This document shows, piece by piece, positions 10,074 to 18,108 of a DNA stretch of 64,000 nt (position 1 is its first letter; each line of letters begins with the position of its first letter). The stretch lies in contig DKQG01000034.1 in the NCBI GenBank assembly GCA_002471575.1, positions 170,097 through 234,096 of the forward strand, written 5' to 3'. This stretch comes from Alphaproteobacteria bacterium UBA7314. GTDB taxonomy: Bacteria; Pseudomonadota; Alphaproteobacteria; MPNO01; UBA830. Below the pieces are notes generated by a model. The model had not been told where the DNA came from and ran no database searches. It worked only from the letters and a program-made list of their open reading frames with translations. Both the position numbers and the translations under genes were made by a program.

Positions 10074-10286
10074 TTATCTGCCTGCGGCGGCTCTGAGGTT
10101 GGCCAGAACAAACAATCTGATCGCAGACGACAGGTTGGTCTCACGATCTCCGTCGATCGCTGCGATCATTGCATTGAGTGAAGTGTGGTTTTGTTTAGCG
10201 ATATGGACTAATTCGGCCCAAAACTCGTCTTCAAGCGAGATGCTGGTCCGGTGACCTGAAATCGTGACGGATCTTTTTCGAAGCAT
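10074..10286 (-). CDS. Ribbon-helix-helix domain protein
   Basis: The 70-residue protein reads MLRKRSVTISGHRTSISLED, then EFWAELVHIAKQNHTSLNAM, and ends SSAIRLFVLANLRAAAGR. This is the alphaproteobacterial ribbon-helix-helix family (PF13467-like): a beta strand (SVTISGHRTSISLE) followed by two helices. Such proteins are presumed small DNA-binding dimers; targets are unknown. ATG at 10286 is chosen because homologues start close to this strand. A much longer in-frame extension has no family resemblance. The stop lies 4 bases from the end of the convergent AsmA gene. A small open frame ends seven bases upstream and may be co-transcribed. Confidence 0.8.
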   Translation of the reverse strand: MLRKRSVTISGHRTSISLEDEFWAELVHIAKQNHTSLNAMIAAIDGDRETNLSSAIRLFVLANLRAAAGR

Positions 10287-10293
10287 ATTGCTA

Positions 10294-10458
10294 CTATTCG
10301 CCTTCTGTGGAAGTGGGGCCAGCCACCTTTTCCGGACGGACCCAATAGTCGAACCCGGCTTGTAAAGACGTTGGATCTGGGCGTACCAAAAAATTTTCGG
10401 CGGGCACGTGGATACCCCCGACACTGTCAGCCTCAACGCGGTGTTTCGATTTGTCCAT
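10294..10458 (-). CDS. Possible small hypothetical protein upstream of RHH gene
   Basis: A 54-codon frame starts at ATG 10458 (MDKSKHRVEADSVGG) and ends at TAG 10294-10296, seven bases before the ribbon-helix-helix start. An in-frame ATG at 10542 would add 28 residues rich in Arg, Lys and Pro. The predicted peptide has hydrophilic and aromatic residues (FLVRPDP, FDYWVRPE) but no domain I recognise and no membrane segment. The main support is its position and spacing before a real gene; ribosome-binding signals are weak (ACAGGCGA). It may be only leader sequence. Confidence 0.3.
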   Translation of the reverse strand: MDKSKHRVEADSVGGIHVPAENFLVRPDPTSLQAGFDYWVRPEKVAGPTSTEGE

Positions 10459-10542
10459 TCGCCTGTCACTTTTGCTTTTTCGCGCGCCTAGCTGCTTTGT
10501 GGGCGGTATCGGCCCACGTGCTCCGCCCACGATCGCCACCAA

Positions 10543-10860
10543 GAAACCACTTAAACTATCTGCCGGTACGACATTTCGATCAGCTTGGATTTCTATTCAA
10601 ACGTCAAAGTGCCAGGACCTGCCGCTTCGTAGTCGTCGCAATTTCCATCGTCAACTTTGAAGAAGGGGTCGTCCTACGCGATCAGGCAGAACGTCCCCCT
10701 GTCAACGATGCCACCGTATCCGCCGAACATGCGGCGCCCTGTTACAAGGCAATCAGCGTGAGGCGGGCGGTGAGGTCGTCTCGGGTGGCTCTGTCGATCG
10801 ACATTGGGCCTTACTGTATGATATTGCCCAATTTTACGATAATCCCCGCGGGAGGTAATT
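10543..10860. other. Intergenic stretch upstream of ridA-like gene
   Basis: No convincing gene is seen here. A possible -10 hexamer TATGAT at 10817-10822 precedes the RidA-family gene, but no good -35 box is spaced correctly. The open frame across this region on the plus strand has no family resemblance. Confidence 0.4.
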
Positions 10861-11328
10861 ATGGCTGGAGTCGTCGAGCACAAGCTGAAAGGCATGGGCC
10901 TGGCGCTGCCTGAAACCGCGAGCCCCAAGGTTGCCAAGATTCTTAATTGGAAGCGAAGCGGCAATCTGTTGTTTGTATCCGGCCAGGTACCTAGGGTGAA
11001 CGGCGAGATTTCTTGGATTGGCAAAGTCGGCCGGGAGTATTCGCTGGAGCAGGGACAGGCAGCGGCGCGGGACAGCGCGCTGATGGTGCTGGCCTGCATC
11101 AACGAAGCTGTCGGGGATCTCGACAATGTGAGGGAGATTGTACGTATCAAAGGCTACATCAATGTCGATCCGGATTTCACAGATGTGTCAGCCTGCCTGA
11201 ACGGCGCTTCCGAGCTGTTTATAGAGCTTTTTGGCGATTCTGGTCGCCATTCCCGAACGGCGATTGGCGCAGCCTCGATGCCGTTCGGCGTCGCGATCGA
11301 GGTCGAAGGGGTTTTCGAGGTCGAATAG
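10861..11328 (+). CDS. RidA family protein (YjgF-like)
   Basis: This 155-residue protein belongs to the longer YjgF-like subgroup rather than the roughly 130-residue canonical RidA. Features are WKRSGNLLFVSGQVPRVNGE near residue 36, RDSALMVLACINEAVGDLDN near 76 and RTAIGAASMPFGVAIEVEGV near the end. Canonical RidA hydrolyses reactive enamine/imine intermediates. In this subgroup the usual substrate-binding Arg of the IPGRS/RxxV motif is not obvious, since the conserved end reads RTAIGAASMPFG. The strong ribosome site GGGAGG at 10850-10855 supports ATG 10861. It is transcribed alone. Confidence 0.88.
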   Translation: MAGVVEHKLKGMGLALPETASPKVAKILNWKRSGNLLFVSGQVPRVNGEISWIGKVGREYSLEQGQAAARDSALMVLACINEAVGDLDNVREIVRIKGYINVDPDFTDVSACLNGASELFIELFGDSGRHSRTAIGAASMPFGVAIEVEGVFEVE

Positions 11329-11342
11329 AACTTGAAAGGGCG

Positions 11343-11375
11343 GCGCCTATCTTCAGCATTAAGGCGCTGTTTTCT
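11343..11375 (+). terminator. Possible weak terminator after RidA gene
   Basis: GCGCC at 11343-11347 can pair with GGCGC at 11363-11367 across a 15-base loop, followed by TGTTTTC. The short stem and long loop make this a weak rho-independent terminator candidate. Confidence 0.3.
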
Positions 11376-11510
11376 TCTCTCTATTCGATGCTTTGGCGTT
11401 CCAATGCCTCATCCCCCGATTTCTATCATCGATATAAAACACCGGAACATCAAAAACCCGGTTTGGTTAACTCCTTCTAAAAAGACAGAGAGAGAACGGG
11501 AGCGGCGCTT

Positions 11511-12515
11511 TTAATTCGCAAGTGGGTCGATACCGATTTCGGGATACAGACCTGCTTCACGTGCGCGCTGGCGCATCAGGGCATATACTAGGTCGATCAT
11601 CGGGGTCTTGACACCGAGTATGCGTCCCAGTTCGACGACGGCACCGGTTATACCGTCGACTTCCATAGGTCGGCCCGCCTCCAAGTCCTGAAGGATGGAT
11701 GTCTTGTGGCCCGCAACCCGGCGGGTTCCTTCCAGACGTTCGGCGATGGTGGCAGTGAATTCAACACCCAGCGCTTCACCGACACCCTGGACCTCTTCCA
11801 TGATAGCAATGCCGAGCGACTGCAGGTCCTCGCCTTTCACCAACGGGCCCAGTTTTGACATGGTCAAAACTGCCATTGGACTGAACGAAACGTTACCCCA
11901 CATCTTGATCCAGACTTCGCTGCGGATGTCGCCGCCGGTCGGCGCGGAAAGGCCCGCCGTTTCAAGCAGAGCCGCAATTTCGGAAAGACGGCCCGACTGC
12001 GTCCCGTCTGGTTCGCCCAGCGCAAAAACCCGATTTCCAATATTTCGTACTACGCCTGGCGCTTCGACAATATTGCTGGACGTGATCACGCATCCGATGA
12101 CGCGCTGATTGCCGATGGCGCTCGCTATCCGGGCGCCTGGGTCGACCGTTTGCAATGTGTGTCCTTCCAGTTCGCCGCCATGGGCATAAAAGTACCAGAA
12201 GGGTATCCCGTTCTGCGCCGAGACGACTACGGTGTCGGGGCCGATCAATGGTTTCATAGCGTCCGCGGCGACGGTCAGCGAATGGGCTTTGGCGGACAGA
12301 AAAATGACGTCCTGAATACCCAGATCGCCGGGAGTGTCGGTTGCAGGGACGTCGACGACGAATTCGTTGTCTTGGGTGATTACCTTCAGCCCATTGGCCT
12401 GAAGTGACGACAGATGCTCGCCGCGGGCAACGAGGGATACGTCGGCGTGTCCTTGCGCGACCATGCCGCCGACAAATCCGCCGACAGCGCCGGCACCGAA
12501 TACGCAGAATTTCAT
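11511..12515 (-). CDS. 2-dehydropantoate 2-reductase family (ketopantoate reductase-like)
   Basis: The 334-residue protein begins MKFCVFGAGAVGGFVGGMVA, the dinucleotide-binding GxGxxG motif of ApbA/PanE proteins. It continues with FLSAKAHSL and the conserved VVSAQNGIPFWYF near residue 97. The C-terminal helical domain contains RSEVWIKMWGNVSFSPM near 203 and SILQDLEAGRPMEVDGITGA near 274. Canonical PanE reduces ketopantoate to pantoate in coenzyme A synthesis. Many family paralogues act on other 2-oxo acids, and IPFWY after the NG motif is more typical of paralogues. Its start overlaps the Mug-type glycosylase stop by four bases. Function is assigned to the family only. Confidence 0.88.
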   Translation of the reverse strand: MKFCVFGAGAVGGFVGGMVAQGHADVSLVARGEHLSSLQANGLKVITQDNEFVVDVPATDTPGDLGIQDVIFLSAKAHSLTVAADAMKPLIGPDTVVVSAQNGIPFWYFYAHGGELEGHTLQTVDPGARIASAIGNQRVIGCVITSSNIVEAPGVVRNIGNRVFALGEPDGTQSGRLSEIAALLETAGLSAPTGGDIRSEVWIKMWGNVSFSPMAVLTMSKLGPLVKGEDLQSLGIAIMEEVQGVGEALGVEFTATIAERLEGTRRVAGHKTSILQDLEAGRPMEVDGITGAVVELGRILGVKTPMIDLVYALMRQRAREAGLYPEIGIDPLAN

Positions 12516-13030
12516 GTGACTTCCCGAAGTTCACGATGTCTGGCCGCCAGTGTATGCCACGGTTCGGCCGACCACCAACGCCGCGCCGCTCCGGAAGGGG
12601 AAGGAAGGACGAATATTCTTGTGCCTCCGAGACGAACAGGCTGTTCGCCGTAATCCGTTATGCTCATGCCCAGTGTTTTCAGCAGAAACAGCCCTGCCGG
12701 GCGTTTACCGGTAAAAGCCAGAATCGCCGGGGCAGCAGCTTCCACTTTGGCATGCAGGGCATCTGCATTATATGCCGCCGATGACAGCCCGACGTCCATG
12801 CCGGCTTCATGTTTGGCAAGATCGGTCAGGCCGATCCCTAACGACAACAATTCCTGAAATTCCGCGGGCGCAAAGAGATGCGGGGTGAGGCCAGATTCAT
12901 GCAAGACCGTCCAGAAACGGTTGCCCGGACCGGCATAATACGCACCCACGCGCGCAGATGCGGAACTCGCTGCTGACCCGCAGAACATCGTCGTCAGTCC
13001 GGGTTCGATAAGGTCCGGCAACACCGCCAT
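12512..13030 (-). CDS. mug: Mismatch-specific uracil/thymine DNA glycosylase (Mug/TDG family)
   Basis: The 172-residue protein matches short bacterial Mug proteins. The first motif reads FCGSAASSASARVGAYYAG followed by PGNRFW, and the second helix-capping motif reads LPSPSGAARRWW near residue 145. Mug excises uracil or thymine from G mismatches and alkylated cytosines. The catalytic-loop segment differs from E. coli GINPG, reading CGSAASSAS; I have seen this variant in alphaproteobacterial and actinobacterial homologues. It lies between fumarase (10 bases upstream) and the reductase (4-base overlap), so it is probably part of one transcript. Confidence 0.85.
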   Translation of the reverse strand: MAVLPDLIEPGLTTMFCGSAASSASARVGAYYAGPGNRFWTVLHESGLTPHLFAPAEFQELLSLGIGLTDLAKHEAGMDVGLSSAAYNADALHAKVEAAAPAILAFTGKRPAGLFLLKTLGMSITDYGEQPVRLGGTRIFVLPSPSGAARRWWSAEPWHTLAARHRELREVT

Positions 13031-13039
13031 CGGTGGAGA

Positions 13040-14650
13040 TCAGATATTTGCGAAGAAGTCGTTACCTTTGTCGTCAACAACGATGAAGGCGGGGAAGTCC
13101 TCCACCTCGATCCGCCAAATCGCCTCCATCCCAAGTTCCGGATATTCAACGCATTCGACTTTCTTGATGCAGTCCTGCGCCAGGCGAGCGGCCGGGCCGC
13201 CGATGGAACCGAGATAGAACCCGCCATGCTCTTTGCAGGCATCGGTAACCTGTTTCGAACGATTACCTTTCGCCAACATCACGTGGGAACCGCCCTTCGC
13301 CTGGAATTCCGCAACGTAGGAATCCATGCGCCCGGCAGTTGTTGGGCCGAAAGAACCGGAAGCGTATCCGTCCGGCGTCTTAGCGGGACCGGCATAGTAG
13401 ATCGCATGATTTCGGAAATGGTCCGGCATGCGCTCGCCCGCGTCCAGGCGTTCCTTGATCTTTGCGTGCGCTGCGTCGCGGGCGACGATCATCGGACCCG
13501 TCAGAGACAGGCGCGTTTTGACCATGCAGCCGCTTAGAATTTCGCGGATATCGTCCATGGGTTTAGTCAGGTCTATCTCGACGACCTTTTCTGGAAGGTC
13601 GCCGGTTTCGATTTCCGGCATATACTTGGCCGGGTTCATTTCCAGTTGTTCGATGAAAATGCCGTCCTTAGTAATCTTACCCAGCGCCTGACGGTCTGCG
13701 GAGCACGACACGCCAAGCCCGATGGGTACGCTGGCGCCGTGGCGCGGGAGCCTTACGACGCGTACGTCGTGACAAAAGTATTTGCCACCGAACTGCGCGC
13801 CAATTCCCATTTTGCGCGTTAACTCGAGAATTTTTCCTTCCATCTCAAGGTCGCGGAACGCCTGACCAAATTCGTTGCCGTGGGTTGGCAGGTTGTCCAG
13901 GTATCGCGTACTGGCGAGTTTGACCGTTTTTAGGTTCAACTCGGCGGAAGTGCCGCCAATAACTACCGCAAGGTGATACGGAGGGCAGGCAGCTGTCCCC
14001 AGGGTCCGGATTTTTTCGTCCAGAAAAGCAACCATTTTCTCTTCATTCAGAACTGCGGGCGTTTGCTGATAAAGGAACGTCTTGTTCGCCGATCCTCCGC
14101 CCTTGGCGATGAACAGGAACTTGTAGGCATCGCCGGCCGTCGAATAGACGTCCACCTGTGCGGGCAGGTTGTTGCCGGTATTCACTTCCTGAAACATCGA
14201 CAGTGGTGAGACGTTTGAGTAGCGCAGATTTCGCTCCTGATAGGTCTTTAGCACGCCATCGGAAATCGCGGCTTCATCGTTGCCTTTCACCCAGACGTTT
14301 TGGCCTTTCTTGCCCATCACGATGGCAGTGCCGGTGTCTTGGCACATCGGCAGGATACCGCCGGATGCGATATTGGCGTTCTTAAGCAAATCCAGGGCAA
14401 CGAACCGGTCATTGTCGGACGCTTCGTCGTCTTCGAGGATATTCGAAAGCTGCTGCAGGTGGCTGGGCCGCAAATAATGGGCAATGTCGCCAAACGCCTC
14501 GGCAGTCAGCAATTTGATGCCTTCTGGATCGACGACAAGCACTTCTTCACCATCGAACTCAGCGGTCGATACGAACTCAGATGTCAGCTTGCGATACTCG
14601 GTGGTGTCTTTGCCGAGCGGAAACATCTCGTGAAAAGTGTTGTCAGCCAT
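13040..14650 (-). CDS. fumA: Fumarate hydratase class I, iron-sulfur
   Basis: The 536-residue enzyme has both fumarase domains fused: N-terminal Fumerase (about 20-325) and C-terminal Fumerase_C (about 330-530). Likely [4Fe-4S] ligands are the cysteines of PMCQDTGTA, GVSCSADRQ and LSGCMVKTR. HGNEFGQAFRD and FGPTTAGRMDSYV are also typical. It interconverts fumarate and malate in the citric acid cycle and is oxygen-labile in known members. The gene is separated by 35 bases from SspB upstream and is followed by the glycosylase gene. The spelling fumA follows the E. coli class I enzyme only. Confidence 0.93.
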   Translation of the reverse strand: MADNTFHEMFPLGKDTTEYRKLTSEFVSTAEFDGEEVLVVDPEGIKLLTAEAFGDIAHYLRPSHLQQLSNILEDDEASDNDRFVALDLLKNANIASGGILPMCQDTGTAIVMGKKGQNVWVKGNDEAAISDGVLKTYQERNLRYSNVSPLSMFQEVNTGNNLPAQVDVYSTAGDAYKFLFIAKGGGSANKTFLYQQTPAVLNEEKMVAFLDEKIRTLGTAACPPYHLAVVIGGTSAELNLKTVKLASTRYLDNLPTHGNEFGQAFRDLEMEGKILELTRKMGIGAQFGGKYFCHDVRVVRLPRHGASVPIGLGVSCSADRQALGKITKDGIFIEQLEMNPAKYMPEIETGDLPEKVVEIDLTKPMDDIREILSGCMVKTRLSLTGPMIVARDAAHAKIKERLDAGERMPDHFRNHAIYYAGPAKTPDGYASGSFGPTTAGRMDSYVAEFQAKGGSHVMLAKGNRSKQVTDACKEHGGFYLGSIGGPAARLAQDCIKKVECVEYPELGMEAIWRIEVEDFPAFIVVDDKGNDFFANI

Positions 14651-14685
14651 TGTTCAGGCTCCGCTTTGGGTCTGTTGGTAGGGTA

Positions 14686-15219
14686 TCAAATTTTCTTTTT
14701 ACGGAACGCGTCGAGAGCGACGACTTCGCCGGTCTTTTGGTCGCCACTATCCTGATCATCGTCTTCTCCCGGCTGGCCGCTGTCGTCACCCGATGTGCGA
14801 TCTATGATGTCTTCCGCTGGGTCCAAATACTGAGGGTCCATGGCATCAGTCAGCTCGTCACCCATCGTAGGTTTGAATTGGAGCCCGAAGTTGACGGATG
14901 GGTCGGCAAAACCGACGACGGCATCGAACGGGATTAACAAACGTTCGTTTTTGCCCGAGAAACTGAGTGTAATTTCAAAGGCGTTTTCCGAAATCTCCAG
15001 GCCCCAGAACTGGTACTGAAGAACGATGGTCATTTCATCGGGATATTTCGCAATGAGACGGTCTGCGATTTTCACGCCTTCGTGTTCGGTCCGGAATGTA
15101 ATGTATAGATGGTGCTCACCAGGTAGACCGTCTTCAGCGACCCGCAGCAGGACACTGCGCACGACACCCTTCATCGCCCGCTCTACCAGAGCCTGATAAT
15201 CCATCAAATCTTCCGACAT
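14686..15219 (-). CDS. sspB: SspB family ClpXP adaptor protein
   Basis: The 177-residue protein begins MSEDLMDYQALVERAMKGVV, has the stringent-starvation fold segment HLYITFRTEHEGVKI and FWGLEISENAFEITLSFSG, and then an acidic linker rich in Asp and Gln. It ends with the ClpX-binding tail GEVVALDAFRKKKI. This layout is characteristic of alphaproteobacterial SspB, which delivers ssrA-tagged substrates to ClpXP. ATG 15219 is preferred because homologues start with MSEDLM-like sequences; the longer frame adds 13 unlike residues. The tmRNA gene that encodes the tag lies directly upstream on the same strand. Confidence 0.9.
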   Translation of the reverse strand: MSEDLMDYQALVERAMKGVVRSVLLRVAEDGLPGEHHLYITFRTEHEGVKIADRLIAKYPDEMTIVLQYQFWGLEISENAFEITLSFSGKNERLLIPFDAVVGFADPSVNFGLQFKPTMGDELTDAMDPQYLDPAEDIIDRTSGDDSGQPGEDDDQDSGDQKTGEVVALDAFRKKKI

Positions 15220-15309
15220 GGCGGCGGAACTCTTATGGCATGCTGGACGAAACCGCAAGCCGAACGTGTATTTTCCGTCGACGCAGCACCACTCCGGCCG
15301 TCTCCCCTC

Positions 15310-15690
15310 TCAAGCCTCCACTAGGGCCCCGTTGTGGGGCATCGGGAGGCGGAGCGGGCCGTCACCGATAGAGTTTTAAAAAGAGCCTAAGTGGAGGGAC
15401 TTCTGTTGCCCGGCGTCCCTCCGAACCGCGCTTACCTAATAATTAGGCAGCGAGGGCCAAATCGTTATCATTGGCACTTGTAAAAACGGCCCGCTAACGG
15501 CGGTACCATACCGGGCAAAAAACCTGTCTTTAGACACGTGTCGATCCTATTTCGCCCCCATACCGTGCGCCGGATCCCGCAGGATACCGGCGAAAACGGA
15601 AATTTGGTGGAGGCGCCGGGTACTGCCCCCGGGTCCACTGTGCTTATTACACAAGCCGTTTATCGCCATAGCCGGCAAGCCGGCGCTATT
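15310..15690 (-). ncRNA. ssrA: Transfer-messenger RNA, circularly permuted two-piece form
   Basis: Reading the minus strand, an acceptor piece ends GGCGCCTCCACCA, with its 3' end at 15605, and includes a T-arm CCGGG-GGCAGTA-CCCGG. After an intervening segment (about 15604-15560) the coding piece begins at 15559 with GGGGGCGAAATAGGATCGAC. GGGGGCG pairs with CGCCTCC to form a seven-pair acceptor stem with one G-U. The tag frame runs from 15475 down to 15443 and reads ANDNDLALAA then TAA. The order acceptor-intervening-coding is the permuted arrangement known in alphaproteobacteria. Outer ends are approximate: the 5' end is near 15690, just below a possible -10 TATGTT at 15696-15691, and the 3' end is near a hairpin at 15315-15355. 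Its product tags stalled peptides for proteolysis. Confidence 0.93.
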
Positions 15691-15768
15691 AACATAGGGT
15701 GATTCGGCCTTAAATTAAAGTGAACCTCCAAAAGCGGAAACAGGGCAAATCAGGCAGAATCAGGGGAC

Positions 15769-16563
15769 ATGCAGCAATATCTCGAACTCATGCGCCGCGT
15801 TCGCCACAACGGCGCGCGCAAGCAAGACCGCACAGGAACCGGCACGTACAGCGTGTTCGGGCACCAGATGCGCTTCGATCTGGCGGAGGGTTTTCCGCTG
15901 GTTACGACCAAGAAGATCCATACCAAATCGGTTATCCACGAACTTTTATGGTTCCTGAAGGGCGATACCAATATCGCCTATCTGAACGATCATGGAGTAT
16001 CGATCTGGGACGAATGGGCGGACGAAGATGGCGATCTAGGCCCGGTGTATGGCGCCCAGTGGCGGTCCTGGGGTGTCGGTGACGGCACCACGGTCGACCA
16101 GATTTCGAATGTGGTCGATCAGATCAGGACCAATCCGGATTCGCGGCGCCTGATCGTCAGCGCCTGGAACGTGCCGCAGATCGAAAACATGGCGCTGCCC
16201 CCATGTCATTGCCTGTTTCAGTTCTATGTCGCCGACGGAAAACTGTCGTGTCAACTATATCAGCGCAGCGCTGATATATTTCTCGGCGTGCCGTTCAACA
16301 TCGCGTCTTACGCGCTGCTGACGCTGATGATCGCGCAGGCGACAGGGCTGCAGCCAGGCGATTTCGTTCACACACTGGGCGATGCGCATCTTTACGCCAA
16401 TCATATCGAGCAGGCCGACCAGCAGTTGCTGCGCGATCCATATCTGCTGCCAAGGATGTCGCTGAATTCCGCGGTTGACGATATATTCGGATTTACCTAC
16501 GACGATTTCACCCTGGATGGGTATCGCTTCCACCCGCATATCCCGGCCGCCGTCGCGGTCTGA
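15769..16563 (+). CDS. thyA: Thymidylate synthase
   Basis: The 264-residue length equals E. coli ThyA. Signature segments are DRTGTGTYSVFGHQMRFDL near residue 21, the catalytic-Cys motif LPPCHCLFQFYV with the nucleophile near residue 146, and QRSADIFLGVPFNIASYALL near 165. The enzyme makes dTMP from dUMP with methylenetetrahydrofolate. The dihydrofolate reductase gene, which recycles the dihydrofolate product, follows after four bases, so the pair forms a functional operon. It diverges from the tmRNA gene. Confidence 0.97.
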   Translation: MQQYLELMRRVRHNGARKQDRTGTGTYSVFGHQMRFDLAEGFPLVTTKKIHTKSVIHELLWFLKGDTNIAYLNDHGVSIWDEWADEDGDLGPVYGAQWRSWGVGDGTTVDQISNVVDQIRTNPDSRRLIVSAWNVPQIENMALPPCHCLFQFYVADGKLSCQLYQRSADIFLGVPFNIASYALLTLMIAQATGLQPGDFVHTLGDAHLYANHIEQADQQLLRDPYLLPRMSLNSAVDDIFGFTYDDFTLDGYRFHPHIPAAVAV

Positions 16564-16567
16564 CGAT

Positions 16568-17068
16568 TTGCGAGTTTCACTGATCGTCGCCGTCGCGGAA
16601 AACGGCATCATTGGCCGCGATGGAGAACTGCCGTGGAAGTTGTCCGGCGACCTTCGATATTTCAAGGCAGTGACGATGGGCAAACCCATCGTCATGGGAC
16701 GCAAGACATACGATTCAATCGGCCGGCCTTTGCCCGGCCGATTGAATCTCGTCATTACCCGAAATGCGGATTTCACGGCGGATGGGGTCGAGGTCTTTTA
16801 TTCGCTGGAAGAGGCCGTTGAAGGAGCGAAATCGCTCGGCGGCGACGAGACATTTATTATCGGCGGTGCTGCCTTGTACGAGGAGGCTCTTTCGATTGCG
16901 GATCGGATTTATCTGACTGAAGTGCACGCTGAGGTCATCGGCGACGTGTCGTTTCCGGCGGGTTTATCTTCCGGCTGGATCGAAACTTCGCGTGAACGGC
17001 ATGAAGCGGGCAAGCAAGACGATTTCGATTACTCGTTCCTGGTTCTCGACCGTGTCACAACTGTGTGA
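16568..17068 (+). CDS. folA: Dihydrofolate reductase
   Basis: The 166-residue protein reads MRVSLIVAVAENGIIGRDG, then LPWKLSGDLRYFKAVTMG, KPIVMGRKTYDSIGRPLPGR and FIIGGAALYEEAL. These are the folate-site and NADPH-site motifs of DHFR; the acidic active-site residue is Asp in SGDLRYF (near residue 29). The best start is TTG at 16568, four bases after the thyA stop. The only upstream ATG in frame lies deep inside thyA and would add 31 residues not found in DHFR. Translation is probably coupled to thyA. The enzyme regenerates tetrahydrofolate. Confidence 0.93.
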   Translation: MRVSLIVAVAENGIIGRDGELPWKLSGDLRYFKAVTMGKPIVMGRKTYDSIGRPLPGRLNLVITRNADFTADGVEVFYSLEEAVEGAKSLGGDETFIIGGAALYEEALSIADRIYLTEVHAEVIGDVSFPAGLSSGWIETSRERHEAGKQDDFDYSFLVLDRVTTV

Positions 17069-17139
17069 ATTGTCGGACCTCTTTTTCTCCGTGTTTGCCA
17101 ACCGTTAACCTTCTGGTTTAAATCTGTTTTCCGGAATTG

Positions 17140-17688
17140 ATGAACCGGACACGGGGACGGAAATTGCAGCTGCTTTCAGCACTTGTTTTAATTTTGACGC
17201 TGACGCTCGGCGGGCCTTTGCAGGCCGGTTCCGGCGACGTCGCCATGTTGACGCCGTTCAAGGCTGATCGCGTGGTGGTGCTGAAGGGCGAGCGCCGGCT
17301 GGTGCTGATGCGCGGTGACCGGGTGCTAAAAGTTTATCGCGTGGCGCTGGGCCGGTATCCCGAGGGCCATAAGTCACGTCAAGGGGACGCGAAAACGCCG
17401 GAAGGCAGTTACACTATCGACTACCGGATCGACTCAGATCGATCGAAGTTTTATAGAGCTCTGCATATCTCGTATCCGAATGAGCGTGATCGGGCCCGCG
17501 CTGCCCAGCTTGGCGTCGACCCCGGCGGCCAGATCATGATCCACGGTCTGCCAACCAATTGGAGCGCTAAGGACGTTGGTCATCCGAAGCTGGACTGGAC
17601 GCAGGGCTGCATTGCGCTGACCAACCGGGAAATGGACGAAATCTGGCAGATGGTTTCCGACGGCACCCGGATCGAAATCCACCCCTAG
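17140..17688 (+). CDS. L,D-transpeptidase (YkuD) domain protein, YafK/DpaA-like
   Basis: The 182-residue protein starts with a signal-peptide-like stretch (LLSALVLILTLTLGGPLQAG, cleavage probably after QAG). It then has a single YkuD domain with VALGRYPEGHK near residue 72, the conserved His of MIHGLP near 131 and the active-site Cys in DWTQGCIALTNREMDEI near 149. The sequence WTxGCIAL(T/S)N is closer to YafK/DpaA-type proteins than to the SHGCIR of crosslinking L,D-transpeptidases. DpaA in E. coli detaches Braun lipoprotein from peptidoglycan, so cleavage or exchange of a peptidoglycan attachment is possible. It acts in the periplasm. The start could also be the adjacent TTG at 17137. Confidence 0.87.
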   Translation: MNRTRGRKLQLLSALVLILTLTLGGPLQAGSGDVAMLTPFKADRVVVLKGERRLVLMRGDRVLKVYRVALGRYPEGHKSRQGDAKTPEGSYTIDYRIDSDRSKFYRALHISYPNERDRARAAQLGVDPGGQIMIHGLPTNWSAKDVGHPKLDWTQGCIALTNREMDEIWQMVSDGTRIEIHP

Positions 17689-18108
17689 TTTTCGCCCATC
17701 GGCGAGCTCCATTTTATGCTTCTCTGGTCGTCAAATAGGTCGCAGTGTTTGATGTCGGACAACTAACACTATTCGATCCATGATCTCGCCCGGGAGGTCG
17801 AGCGATAGCGCGACCTGCGTGGATCGAAGCGGTCAGACAATCCGATAATCGCTCAGAGCAAGGCGCCCATGACTAAAACCTCCTGAACGCTGGCGGACAG
17901 TGTTGCCTAACGCAGTGTCCGAATTCCTGCTTCCCGCGCTGTGTCAGAGAGAATTGCCGCCGAGACGTACTACACGTTTACCCCACATACTTCCGCTACC
18001 GCCAGCGCGACAACCGATAGCCACGTCGGGGATGCATGTGCGGTCCCCGTCATTCTGAGACCTTCCGGAAAGCGGCAATCCGTTAGAACGTCGCCGATAC
18101 GAAGTTAC
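17689..18108. other. Intergenic stretch between convergent genes
   Basis: No gene is convincing in these 420 bases. GGACAGTG at 17898-17905 and CAGTGTCC near 17914-17921 form an imperfect inverted repeat. The rest has many stops in all frames and shows no homology that I recognise. Confidence 0.4.
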
